From positions 1 through 49,535 of the forward strand of contig NZ_SLVF01000026.1 in the NCBI RefSeq assembly GCF_004345365.1: a stretch of 49,535 nucleotides of DNA. The letters are read 5' to 3'. Positions 25,532 through 33,321 of this stretch are shown in pieces. The stretch is from Kribbella sp. VKM Ac-2568. Lineage in GTDB: Bacteria; Actinomycetota; Actinomycetes; Propionibacteriales; Kribbellaceae. Made by a program: the position numbers and the translations under genes. Below the pieces are notes generated by a model, which ran no database searches, was not told where the DNA came from, and was given only the letters and a program-made list of their open reading frames with translations. The number at the start of each line of letters is the position of its first letter. Position 1 is the first letter of the stretch.

Positions 25532-25928
25532 GTTGCGGCGTCATTGAGGTCTCGCGTACGTGATCCGCCGAGACCGGAAGGCGGAGACCGAGGTGTGCGC
25601 CGGATGCCCCTCCCTCATGATCGCTCTCGGAGCAGGGTCGGCACGCCAGGTCACATTCCGACGGGCTGCGTCGTCGTACCAGTGAGATCAATACCCACCC
25701 CGACACCTCGAAGGAGGTGAATCCGATGCATCAGGTCCTGATTCGGCCAAGGCCGAGGGGAACGCTCAGGCGCAGGCGCCCGAGATCCCTCGACCTTCGT
25801 ACACCGTCAGGTCGGCTACTTCCGTTCTGATTTCACCTCGACAATCACAAGAAGCTCCCCGAACTGACACCTTCGTTTGCTGGTCGTTCGAGTTCCTTCT
25901 TCGGTGTACGCCGGTGCTCACACCTTGC
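25532..25928. other. Gene-poor interval right of the IS element
   Basis: About 400 bases with no supported gene. A textbook Shine-Dalgarno (AAGGAGGTGA, 25711-25720) precedes ATG 25726, which opens only a 34-codon Arg-rich frame. The +2 frame of the same stretch reads more like protein (DSAKAEGNAQAQAPEIPRPS) but has no start. See findings. Confidence 0.4.
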
Positions 25929-26180
25929 CGCATTGTGGTGATCCAGTCGCGCCGCCCGCGCCTCGGCCGCACTGGCGCGGACATGCTCGGACGGGCGCCC
26001 GCCGAGCACGACCTGTTTCAGGGCCACTCGCCGCAGCAGCAGCTCGTCCTCGGCGAGCCAGACGCGGCCATGCCGCCTCGGCCCAGCAACGCTTCCAACC
26101 GGTACCGGCCAGCCACCAGGCGCTCGACGTTCGCTACCTGACGATTCCGATCGCCCTCGTCGCAGGTGCACGGCACACTG
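25929..26180 (-). pseudogene. N-terminal remnant of a serine/threonine protein kinase
   Basis: On the minus strand a kinase N-lobe is split by a single missing base. ANVERLVAGRYRLEALLGRG and GMAA lie in one frame (about 26070-26140), then VWLAEDELLLRRVALKQVVL and SEHVRASAAEARAARLDHHN follow in the next (25929-26063). The glycine loop and the invariant Lys (VALKQV) are recognisable, and the sequence stops matching right after the C-helix. The catalytic loop, membrane segment and sensor are absent. A GTG near 26180 (VPCTCDEGDRNRQ) may have been the original start. The truncation point is about 400 bases from the IS630 end. Confidence 0.75.
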
Positions 26181-26323
26181 TGGGGGCCCCGGGTCGCCCC
26201 CTGATCCCCACGAACCGCACCCTTAGGGCACCGCAGGCGGTGGTCCGGGCGGTTGGCATTTCCTCTAGTGGCCAGCAGGCTTGAACAAGCGAGCGATCGG
26301 CATCGACCGACCGAGGGAGTGCA

Positions 26324-26998
26324 ATGGCGGACCGCGAGATACAGGCAGTGGTCTTCGACCTTGACGGTGTTTTGGTGGACTCCGAGCAGCAGTGGGACGA
26401 GGTCCGTCGCGGAGTCGCCGCCGAAGCCGGCCGCCCCTGGCCCGCTGGCGCGACCCGTGCATTGCAGGGCATGAGCACGCCAGAGTGGTCGGACTACCTT
26501 ACGGCGGTGATCGATGTACCTGGCCGGCCGCAGGACGTGGCGGCCGAAGTCATCGACCGCATGGCCAGCCGATACCGGCTACGGCTGCCGCTGCTGCCTG
26601 GCGCCATCGAGGTCGTGCGACGACTCGCGAGCCACTGGCCGCTGGGACTGGCGTCATCGTCACCGCGACAGCTGATCGACGCGGTCCTCGAGTCTGCGAA
26701 CCTGGCAAGCAAGTTCCGTGTCAGCGTGTCCACCGAGGAGGTCCAGGCCGGCAAGCCGTCACCCGCGGTCTACGAGGAGGTGGTGCGGCAGTTGACTGTC
26801 GACGCACAGCAGGCGGTTGCAATCGAGGACTCGAGCAACGGACTGCGGTCAGCTGCCCGGGCGGGTTTGCGCGTCATCGCAGTTCCCAACAAGGCCTTTC
26901 CGCCCGACAAGGACGCCCTCGGCCTCGCATCCGTTGTCGTGCACTCACTTGACGACATAACCGCTTCACTGGTGACGTCGCTGGCTGAGCGAGGCTAG
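26324..26998 (+). CDS. HAD-superfamily phosphatase (beta-phosphoglucomutase-like subfamily)
   Basis: A 224-residue cytosolic HAD hydrolase. Motif I is FDLDGVLVDSE (nucleophile and acid Asp near residues 12 and 14), motif II is LASSSP, motif III Lys is in QAGKPSPAVY, and motif IV is IEDSSNG. The helical cap between motifs I and II (residues about 20-85) places it with beta-phosphoglucomutase/phosphatase-like enzymes acting on small phosphorylated sugars or similar. The substrate cannot be named. ATG 26324 is preceded by GAGGGAG. The gene is convergent with the zinc protease gene with a gap of 12 bases. Confidence 0.92.
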   Translation: MADREIQAVVFDLDGVLVDSEQQWDEVRRGVAAEAGRPWPAGATRALQGMSTPEWSDYLTAVIDVPGRPQDVAAEVIDRMASRYRLRLPLLPGAIEVVRRLASHWPLGLASSSPRQLIDAVLESANLASKFRVSVSTEEVQAGKPSPAVYEEVVRQLTVDAQQAVAIEDSSNGLRSAARAGLRVIAVPNKAFPPDKDALGLASVVVHSLDDITASLVTSLAERG

Positions 26999-27010
26999 CG
27001 TCCTGCGCGG

Positions 27011-28063
27011 TTAGAGGATGCCGCGGTCCGCGAATGCCTTCCGGACGACGGCGGCCTGCGTGGCTCCGTACATCGACTGTGCGGTCGCGACCGTGTGCTG
27101 GGCTGCAGCGGCGAAGCTGGTGTCCGGAGCGAACCCGAACTGCGCGTTGACGATGATCCGGTCGGCGACCTTCGGACCGAGCGCCGTACGGACCTGGAAC
27201 AGCGCTTGCGACCAGATCTCACCGTCCGCATGCACTTCGCCGACTACGTCCTCCGGATAGTGCTTGCCGGCGTCCAGACGGCGCAGGCAGTGCGGCGTCG
27301 TCGACGTGTACGACGTCGAGTCCCAGTCCATCACACATGCCAGCGGCGCTTTCACCGGAACGCCGTACTTCTTCGCTACCCAGTCGCCGACGGTCACCGA
27401 GAAGTAGTCGCCCCATGCCTCGCCAATCGAGCCGGCCTCGAGCGAGGATCCGAAGCCCGCCACCTGCGCGTCGTGGACGGCGTGCCCGGTCTCGTGCACG
27501 ATCACCTCGCCGTCCTCCGCGTCGTCCACGCCGCCCTTGCCGAGGGTGATCGTGTCGTGCTTGTCCCAGGAGAACGAGTTGTCCACGCCGTACTGGTCGA
27601 CCTTGTAGTCCTGGCTCTCGGCGTTCACCGGCGGCAGTTCGGTGCCGAAGCCGAGCGATTGCAGGTACTTCTGTGCCTCGGTGCCCCAGAAGTACGACAT
27701 CACCTGCTCGAACTGGTCGTCGTGCCGGTTGTAGAAGTAGGTGCCGTTCGTGCTGTATGCCGGGGTGCCGGTGCTGCTGCGGACGTTCGCCCACGTGCCG
27801 CGCAGGTAGCCGGAGCCGTCCAGGTCGGTCAGGGTGACCTCGTAGTACTCGCCGCGGGGGACCGCCGTCGCGGAGTCCTTCTGGTCGGTGATCGTCTGGT
27901 CACCACTGGACTGCACTGGGTTCGGGATGAAGACCAGCGCCTTCGCCGTGGTGGTGCCGGTCGGCTGCTTCGCGCTGGCAACGGGCGCTGTCAGCCCTGT
28001 CGCCAGGGTCAGTGCCGCAGTCGCGGTCAGGGCGACGGTGGTGGTCCAGGTCTTCGGCGCCAT
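27011..28063 (-). CDS. Secreted zinc metalloprotease (fungalysin/M36-like)
   Basis: A 350-residue exported protease. The signal peptide is MAPKTWTTTVALTATAALTL to about residue 33 (ASA-K). The zinc site is HETGHAVHD (HExxH), and the third ligand is Glu in GSIGEAWGDYFSV about 25 residues later, as in the M36 and gluzincin families. The protein has no long propeptide: the N-terminal 100 residues form the beta-rich domain with PNPVQSSGDQ and TLTDLDGSGYLRG, motifs found in M36-type proteins. ATG 28063 follows ACGGAGG. The 13 upstream codons in the same frame are unsupported. It probably digests external protein for nutrition. Confidence 0.88.
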   Translation of the reverse strand: MAPKTWTTTVALTATAALTLATGLTAPVASAKQPTGTTTAKALVFIPNPVQSSGDQTITDQKDSATAVPRGEYYEVTLTDLDGSGYLRGTWANVRSSTGTPAYSTNGTYFYNRHDDQFEQVMSYFWGTEAQKYLQSLGFGTELPPVNAESQDYKVDQYGVDNSFSWDKHDTITLGKGGVDDAEDGEVIVHETGHAVHDAQVAGFGSSLEAGSIGEAWGDYFSVTVGDWVAKKYGVPVKAPLACVMDWDSTSYTSTTPHCLRRLDAGKHYPEDVVGEVHADGEIWSQALFQVRTALGPKVADRIIVNAQFGFAPDTSFAAAAQHTVATAQSMYGATQAAVVRKAFADRGIL

Positions 28064-28317
28064 CGGAGCCTCCGTGTCGACGCAGGGGTACTGCCACCAC
28101 AACCTAGGTCGTGCGTGCTCGCGGAGGAAGACCCATTACGAAGGTTCAGGGAATCCCTGCGCAGACGGTCACGTAAGCGGACAACGAACACCGCCGCCGC
28201 CCTTTGGGTGAGAGTCGCACATCAGCGCTGACCGCATCCCCCGCTTCTGGCGCGCTGCCGAGGCTCAGAGGGGCCGAGTCACCACTGGACGTGACTTCCT
28301 GCCAGCGAAGAGTGATC

Positions 28318-28947
28318 ATGGAGGTACCTAGGGATGTGAGGGTTGTGGCAGCGGATATGCGACCCGGTATCAGGGTCGTCCTCGGGCTCGGCGGGCTCGC
28401 GCTCGTCGTTGTCGGGGTACTCCTCGCTTTCCGCGGCGCCAGCGATCTCACCGCCCTCGGATCGTTGCTCGTGGGCGCGGTCGTGGCTGTCACAGCCGTC
28501 AGCGGGCGGTTGCCCAAGGAGGTCGGGCTGCAACGCGTCACTTTCGGCGCCGACGATCGCAGCGCTCAGGCCTACCGGGAGGCCCTGTACGACGCAGTCC
28601 GGCAAGCACTCCCCGAGGTCCATCCGCCCAGCCGGGACAAGGACTGGCATCCCCGACGGCCGACGTACTGGGTGGACGAGCTCCAGCTCCGGGTGGTCAT
28701 TCGATGGGCCCGCGATCGGTCGGTCCACCTCGATGTGTCGACGATCGAGTCAGACCTTTCCGGGACACGCGAGGCTGTCGCCGTACTGCTCATCACGAAC
28801 GTGGACGAGATCGACGACCTCAGCGCCGCCGCCCGGTCGAGGGCGGGTGAACGGGCAGCCGTTGTCCGTTGGCGGTCGACAGAGGACAACGCCACCCTCC
28901 GGCACACCGCCCGCGGCCTCGGCGCACCGGACGGCCGATCGTCCTGA
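28318..28947 (+). CDS. Small membrane protein of unknown function
   Basis: A 209-residue protein with two N-terminal membrane helices (VVLGLGGLALVVVGVLLAF and LGSLLVGAVVAVTAVSG) and a soluble cytosolic domain of about 140 residues (VGLQRVTFGADDRSAQAYRE, WVDELQLRVVIRWARDRSVH, STEDNATLRHTARGLG). No family recognised. The start is uncertain: ATG 28318 or GTG 28336, the latter placed 11 bases after GGAGG. A hairpin overlaps the stop codon, and the gene is convergent with dxs. Confidence 0.7.
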   Translation: MEVPRDVRVVAADMRPGIRVVLGLGGLALVVVGVLLAFRGASDLTALGSLLVGAVVAVTAVSGRLPKEVGLQRVTFGADDRSAQAYREALYDAVRQALPEVHPPSRDKDWHPRRPTYWVDELQLRVVIRWARDRSVHLDVSTIESDLSGTREAVAVLLITNVDEIDDLSAAARSRAGERAAVVRWRSTEDNATLRHTARGLGAPDGRSS

Positions 28948-28954
28948 TCGGCCG
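28932..28954. terminator. Hairpin over the stop codon, between convergent genes
   Basis: CGGCCGATC (28932-28940) pairs with GATCGGCCG (28946-28954) around GTCCT, which includes the first base of the TGA stop. It lies about 90 bases from the end of the hopanoid operon and may serve either strand. Confidence 0.55.
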
Positions 28955-29045
28955 CTGCCTCGTCACCCGCGAACAGCCTTCTCCTGAGGCCGGCAGCTCA
29001 CCGAACAGCGAGACATGCCGACAGGCGCCATCAGCGCAGGTCGGC

Positions 29046-30851
29046 TCACACGGCGCCTGCGACGGCGTGCGTGATGCCTTCGGCGTCGAGCCCGTACGTA
29101 TGGAGAAGGTCCGCACGCTCCCCCGCCGGGGCGAACTCACCGGGCAAACCAAGCGTGATGATCTCTGGGCGTGACGCCGTACGCCGGAGCGCCCGTGCGA
29201 GCGCATCGCCGAATCCACCAGGCAGTGTGTTGTCCTCGATCGTCACCACGAGTCGGTGCTCGCCGACGAAACGGACGAGCTCGGGTTCGATGGGGATGAT
29301 CCAACGGGGATCGACGACGGTCGTGCGGATTCGCAGCTCCCGAAGCCGATGCGACGCGTCCACTGCTGCCGCCGCCAGCGGGCCGACAGGCAGCAGCAGC
29401 ACCTCGGGCTGCCCGGCAGCGAGCCCCTCCGGTCGGCTGTCGGTCAGCAGTTCGGCTGCACCGATGTTGCCGGTGGCACGCAGCGCAGCTCCGCTACGTC
29501 CGCGCGGAAACCGGAGCATGGTGGGTCCAGCCTGGTGATCGACACAGGTGCGCAGTAGGAGCCGCAGCTGCTGAGCGTCCCTAGGCGCCGCGACCTGCAT
29601 GCCGGGCACCAATCCGCACAGAGCCAGATCCCACATTCCGTGGTGGGACGGACCATCCGGACCGGTGATGCCGGAGCGGTCGAGGACGAAGGTGATCGGC
29701 GCGCGGTGCAGCGCCGCATCCATCAGTACCTGGTCGAAGGCGCGGTTCAGGAATGTCGAGTAGATCGCGACCACGGGATGCAGCCCCGCCACCGCCAGCC
29801 CGACAGCCGACGTCACCGCATGCTGCTCGGCGATCCCGACGTCGAACACGCGCTCGGGATACCGGCAGGCCAAGGGAAACAGCCCGGTCGGCCGTACCAT
29901 CGCCGCTGTCACGGCGACCACATCCTTCCGCTCGTCCGCGATCGCCACCAATTCCTGCCCGAACACATCCGTCCACACGGGTCCGCGAACCTGGCTCGTG
30001 GCGACATCGGCGCGGGCCGGGTTGACGGTGTGGTGGTGGTCGGCTTCGTCGAGTTCGGCGGGAGCGTGGCCGGCGCCTTTGCGGGTGAGGCAATGCACCA
30101 CGACCGGGTGCTGGAGTAGGGCGGCAGTCCGCAACGCCGCCTCCAGAGCCAAGATGTCGTGACCGTCGACCGGGCCGAGGTACGCGAGCCCAAGCTGCTC
30201 GAAGACGTTGCCCCGCGCCGTCCCGGTCCGCAATGCCCGCAACTGGACGGCCAGGGATCCGACGGTCGATTCGTACGATCGCCCGTTGTCGTTGAGCACG
30301 ATGACGACCGGCCGGTCCGGCGCGGCCGCGATGTTGTTGAGCGCCTCCCAGCACATCCCACCGGTCATCGCACCATCTCCCACGATCGCGACGACCCGTC
30401 GCTCGAGAGAGCCGGTCAGCTGAAACCCCTTCGCCAGGCCGTCGGCGTACGAGAGCGCCGTCGATGCGTGCGAGTTCTCGATGATGTCGTGCTCGCTCTC
30501 GGACCGGCTCGGATACCCCGACAGTCCGCCCGCCTGCCGCAGGGTGTCGAAGCGACCGAGCCGACCGGTCAGCATCTTGTGCACGTACGTCTGGTGCCCG
30601 GTGTCCCAGACGATGACATCCTGCGGCGACGTGAAGACCCGGTGGAGCGCGATCGTCAGCTCGACGACGCCCAGGTTCGGCCCGAGGTGCCCGCCCGTCC
30701 GCGTGACATGACGCACGAGCTGTTCACGGATCTCGTCGGCAAGTCCACACAGATCAGCGGCCGGCAACCGCCGGAGATCTGCCGGTGAAGCCAGGGTGTC
30801 CAGCAACCCGGTGTTCGGGCGGGGACGCTCGTCGACGCCCGACCTGCTCAT
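29046..30851 (-). CDS. dxs: 1-deoxy-D-xylulose-5-phosphate synthase
   Basis: A 601-residue thiamine-diphosphate enzyme that condenses pyruvate and glyceraldehyde 3-phosphate, the entry step of the MEP isoprenoid pathway. The N-terminal domain has RTGGHLGPNLGVVELTIALH, the ThDP motif GDGAMTGGMCWEALNNI ... VIVLNDN, and HTVNPARADV. The central domain has FDVGIAEQHAVTSAVGLAVAG with the catalytic Glu, and DRSGITGPDGPSHHGMWDLA. The C-terminal transketolase domain is complete. ATG 30851 overlaps the hpnH stop (ATGA). It is the last gene of the hopanoid operon, so this Dxs copy is probably a dedicated precursor supplier rather than the only one in the genome (inference). Confidence 0.95.
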   Translation of the reverse strand: MSRSGVDERPRPNTGLLDTLASPADLRRLPAADLCGLADEIREQLVRHVTRTGGHLGPNLGVVELTIALHRVFTSPQDVIVWDTGHQTYVHKMLTGRLGRFDTLRQAGGLSGYPSRSESEHDIIENSHASTALSYADGLAKGFQLTGSLERRVVAIVGDGAMTGGMCWEALNNIAAAPDRPVVIVLNDNGRSYESTVGSLAVQLRALRTGTARGNVFEQLGLAYLGPVDGHDILALEAALRTAALLQHPVVVHCLTRKGAGHAPAELDEADHHHTVNPARADVATSQVRGPVWTDVFGQELVAIADERKDVVAVTAAMVRPTGLFPLACRYPERVFDVGIAEQHAVTSAVGLAVAGLHPVVAIYSTFLNRAFDQVLMDAALHRAPITFVLDRSGITGPDGPSHHGMWDLALCGLVPGMQVAAPRDAQQLRLLLRTCVDHQAGPTMLRFPRGRSGAALRATGNIGAAELLTDSRPEGLAAGQPEVLLLPVGPLAAAAVDASHRLRELRIRTTVVDPRWIIPIEPELVRFVGEHRLVVTIEDNTLPGGFGDALARALRRTASRPEIITLGLPGEFAPAGERADLLHTYGLDAEGITHAVAGAV

Positions 30852-31852
30852 GATCCGACCGCGGCGCGGATGGTCTCCCGCAGCGACCCCATGGTCGCCA
30901 CCACGGCCGTCGGCTCGTAGCCGCAGTGCGCCATGCAGTTCGCACACCGCGGGTCCTGGCCCCGGCCGTACGCATTCCAGTCCGTGTCCTCCAGCAGTTC
31001 CTGGTACGTCGCGACGTACCCGTCCTCCATCAGGTAGCACGGTCGTTGCCAGCCCTTGAGCGAGTACGACGGGATCGCCCATGCCGTGCAGGAGAAGTCG
31101 ACCTTGCCCTCCAGGAAGTCCAGGAACAGCGGCGAGTGGTTCAGCCGCCACTTCTTCCGGCGGCCACCGGCGAACGCCTTCGCGAACAGCTGCCGGGTCT
31201 CATCGGGACCGAGCCAGTGCTCCTGGTCCGGCGCCTTCTCGTAGGCGAACCCGGGTGAGATCTGCATGTTGTCGACGCCGAGCTCGTCGTTGAGATAGTC
31301 GAGTACGTCGATGACGTCCTGCGGCGTGTCGGTGTCGAAGAAGGTGGTGTTGGTCATCACCCGGAACCCGGCCGCCTGGGCCCGCTTGATCGCGGCGACC
31401 GCCTCGTCGAACACGCCGTCCTTGCAGACCGATGCGTCGTGGCGTTCGCGCAGCCCGTCGATGTGGACCATCCAGGCGAAGTTGCGGTGCGGCGTGAACT
31501 TGTGCAGGTGCTTGGGTAGCAGCAACGCGTTGGTGCACAGGAAGACGATCTTCCGCCGGGCCAGCAGTTGCCGGACGATCTCGTCGATCTGTTTGTGCAT
31601 CAGGGGCTCGCCGCCGGCGATCGACACCATCGGGGCGCCGCTCTCCTCGATCGCGGCCACCGCCTGCTCGACGGGCATCCGCTGCTTGAGGACCGAGGCG
31701 GGATGCTGGATCTTGCCACAGCCGGCACAGGCGAGATTGCACGCGAACAACGGTTCGAGCTCGACCAGCAGTGCGAACTTCTCCCGTCGCAGCAGCTTCT
31801 GCTTGAGCAGATAACCACCGAGGCGGATCGACTGACGCAGTGGCATGGCCAC
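30848..31852 (-). CDS. hpnH: Adenosyl-hopene transferase HpnH (radical SAM)
   Basis: A 334-residue radical SAM enzyme that adds the 5'-deoxyadenosyl radical to diploptene, giving adenosylhopane, the first step of C35 hopanoid side-chain synthesis. The iron-sulphur motif is CNLACAGCGK (CxxxCxxC, near residue 39). SAM-binding glycine residues are in MVSIAGGEPLMH, and the late cysteines CANCMAHCGYEPTAV are typical of HpnH. GTG 31852 is chosen because family members start MAMPLRQSIR, with GGGAGG about 10 bases upstream. The previous gene stops 2 bases before, and dxs overlaps the end. Confidence 0.95.
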   Translation of the reverse strand: MAMPLRQSIRLGGYLLKQKLLRREKFALLVELEPLFACNLACAGCGKIQHPASVLKQRMPVEQAVAAIEESGAPMVSIAGGEPLMHKQIDEIVRQLLARRKIVFLCTNALLLPKHLHKFTPHRNFAWMVHIDGLRERHDASVCKDGVFDEAVAAIKRAQAAGFRVMTNTTFFDTDTPQDVIDVLDYLNDELGVDNMQISPGFAYEKAPDQEHWLGPDETRQLFAKAFAGGRRKKWRLNHSPLFLDFLEGKVDFSCTAWAIPSYSLKGWQRPCYLMEDGYVATYQELLEDTDWNAYGRGQDPRCANCMAHCGYEPTAVVATMGSLRETIRAAVGS

Positions 31853-31854
31853 GG

Positions 31855-33321
31855 TCAGCTCACCTCCCTGGGCAGGGTGAATCGAATGTCCTCGTCGGCG
31901 ACGCTGGTCTCGGTGACCGCGACCCGGCCGAGGCCGGACAGGCACCGGACCAGGTCGTCGACGAGCTGGGGTGGCGCGGATGCTCCGGCGGTGATGCCGA
32001 TACGGCGTACGCCGCGCAGCCAGCGCAGGTCGACCGCGCTCGCATCGTCGACGAGGTAAGCCTGGGCTCCCTCGGCCGCGGCGACCTCCGCGAGCCGGTG
32101 TGAGTTGGAAGAGTTCGCTGATCCCAGCACGAGCACGAGGTCGGCGTCCCGGGCGACCGCACGGACCGCCTGTTGCCGGTTCGTGGTGGCGTAGCAGATG
32201 TCGTCGCTGCGCGGACCGGTCAGCGCGGGGAACCGGTCGCGGAGGACGGCCGCTGTCTCCTCGGCCTCGTCGACGGCGAGGGTGGTCTGCATGACGAAGG
32301 AGACCCGCCGTGGATCGGCGACGCTCACCCGTCCGGCCTCGTCGGGATCGGCCACCACGACCACCTGGCCGGGCGCCTCACCCTGGGTGCCGACGACCTC
32401 CTCGTGATCACGGTGCCCGATCAGGAACACCGTGTTGCCGCGAGCAACAAAGCGGCGTACTTCGCTGTGCACCTTGGCGACCAGCGGACAGGTGGCGTCG
32501 ATCACCCGGAGGTTGCGGGCCGCGGCGTCGGTCCGGACCTGCGGTGCGACACCGTGGGCGGCCAGCACCGTGACGCTGCCCTCGGGGACCTCGGCCACCT
32601 CCTCGACGAAGACCGCGCCGCGTCGCTCCAGCTCGCGGACGACGTGGCTGTTGTGCACGATCTGCCGGCGGACGTAGACCGGCGGGCCGTACGTCACCAG
32701 CGCACGTTCCACGATCTCGATCGCGCGCTCGACGCCCGCGCAGAAGGACCTCGGGCCGGCGAGGGCGACCTCGCGATCGCCGGTCGCTGCAGCCCAGGCG
32801 TCGATGACCGGAGCGGCGCGACGCAAGGCCCACAAGGCCTTCGGCCCGCGAACCAGCGTTCCTGGACGAAGCAGGCGATGGTCCGGCGTGTCGACGACGG
32901 CGCGGATCGCGGCCGCCTGTCCGGGAGGTGCGGCCGCGGTGACCAGCGCGGATTCGGTGTCGACCGCCACGGCTCCGGTTGCTGCGAGCGTACGGCGAGC
33001 ATCCGGCGCGTCGACGATTCGCCGGGTCGTCACGATCGGCCCGTGATGCACCCGCAGCCCGGCCCGTCGCAACGCACCAACGAGCAACGGGGATGCGTAG
33101 CTGAGAAGAGGCTCGGCGTCACCCCGGATCTCGTCCGCGACGACCAGATCGCCGGGCCGGAGTTCGTTGCCGAGAGCACCGGCCACCCCGGCTACCAGGA
33201 TTGGCTGCCCATCGGTCAGGCCGCCGTTCGACGAGCGACCGGTGCGTACGACGTCGGCCGCGAGCCGGTCGTGGAGTGCGAGCCACTCGGACCACAACGG
33301 CGTACTGACGATTCCGGTCAT
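31855..33321 (-). CDS. ispH: HpnG-IspH fusion: hopanoid nucleoside phosphorylase joined to HMBPP reductase
   Basis: A 488-residue two-domain protein. Residues 1 to about 170 are nucleoside-phosphorylase-like (ILVAGVAGALGNELRPGDLV, SYASPLLVGALRRAGL, GAVAVDTESALV), matching HpnG, which removes adenine from adenosylhopane to give ribosylhopane. From about residue 180 it is a complete IspH, the [4Fe-4S] enzyme making IPP and DMAPP in the last MEP step. The three cluster cysteines are in RSFCAGVERAI, IDATCPLVAKVH and DDICYATTNRQQA, and the substrate loop is LGSANSSNSHRL. The linker is RGPKALWALRRAAPVIDAW. ATG 33321 overlaps the shc stop. The two activities are consecutive members of hopanoid loci elsewhere, so fusion is plausible. 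Nothing suggests an assembly artefact, since the frame is clean throughout. Confidence 0.9.
   Translation of the reverse strand: MTGIVSTPLWSEWLALHDRLAADVVRTGRSSNGGLTDGQPILVAGVAGALGNELRPGDLVVADEIRGDAEPLLSYASPLLVGALRRAGLRVHHGPIVTTRRIVDAPDARRTLAATGAVAVDTESALVTAAAPPGQAAAIRAVVDTPDHRLLRPGTLVRGPKALWALRRAAPVIDAWAAATGDREVALAGPRSFCAGVERAIEIVERALVTYGPPVYVRRQIVHNSHVVRELERRGAVFVEEVAEVPEGSVTVLAAHGVAPQVRTDAAARNLRVIDATCPLVAKVHSEVRRFVARGNTVFLIGHRDHEEVVGTQGEAPGQVVVVADPDEAGRVSVADPRRVSFVMQTTLAVDEAEETAAVLRDRFPALTGPRSDDICYATTNRQQAVRAVARDADLVLVLGSANSSNSHRLAEVAAAEGAQAYLVDDASAVDLRWLRGVRRIGITAGASAPPQLVDDLVRCLSGLGRVAVTETSVADEDIRFTLPREVS

Noticed and set aside
25923..26171. Plus-strand frames across the kinase relic as genes
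   Set aside because: They are antisense to recognisable kinase sequence and contain no motif of their own.
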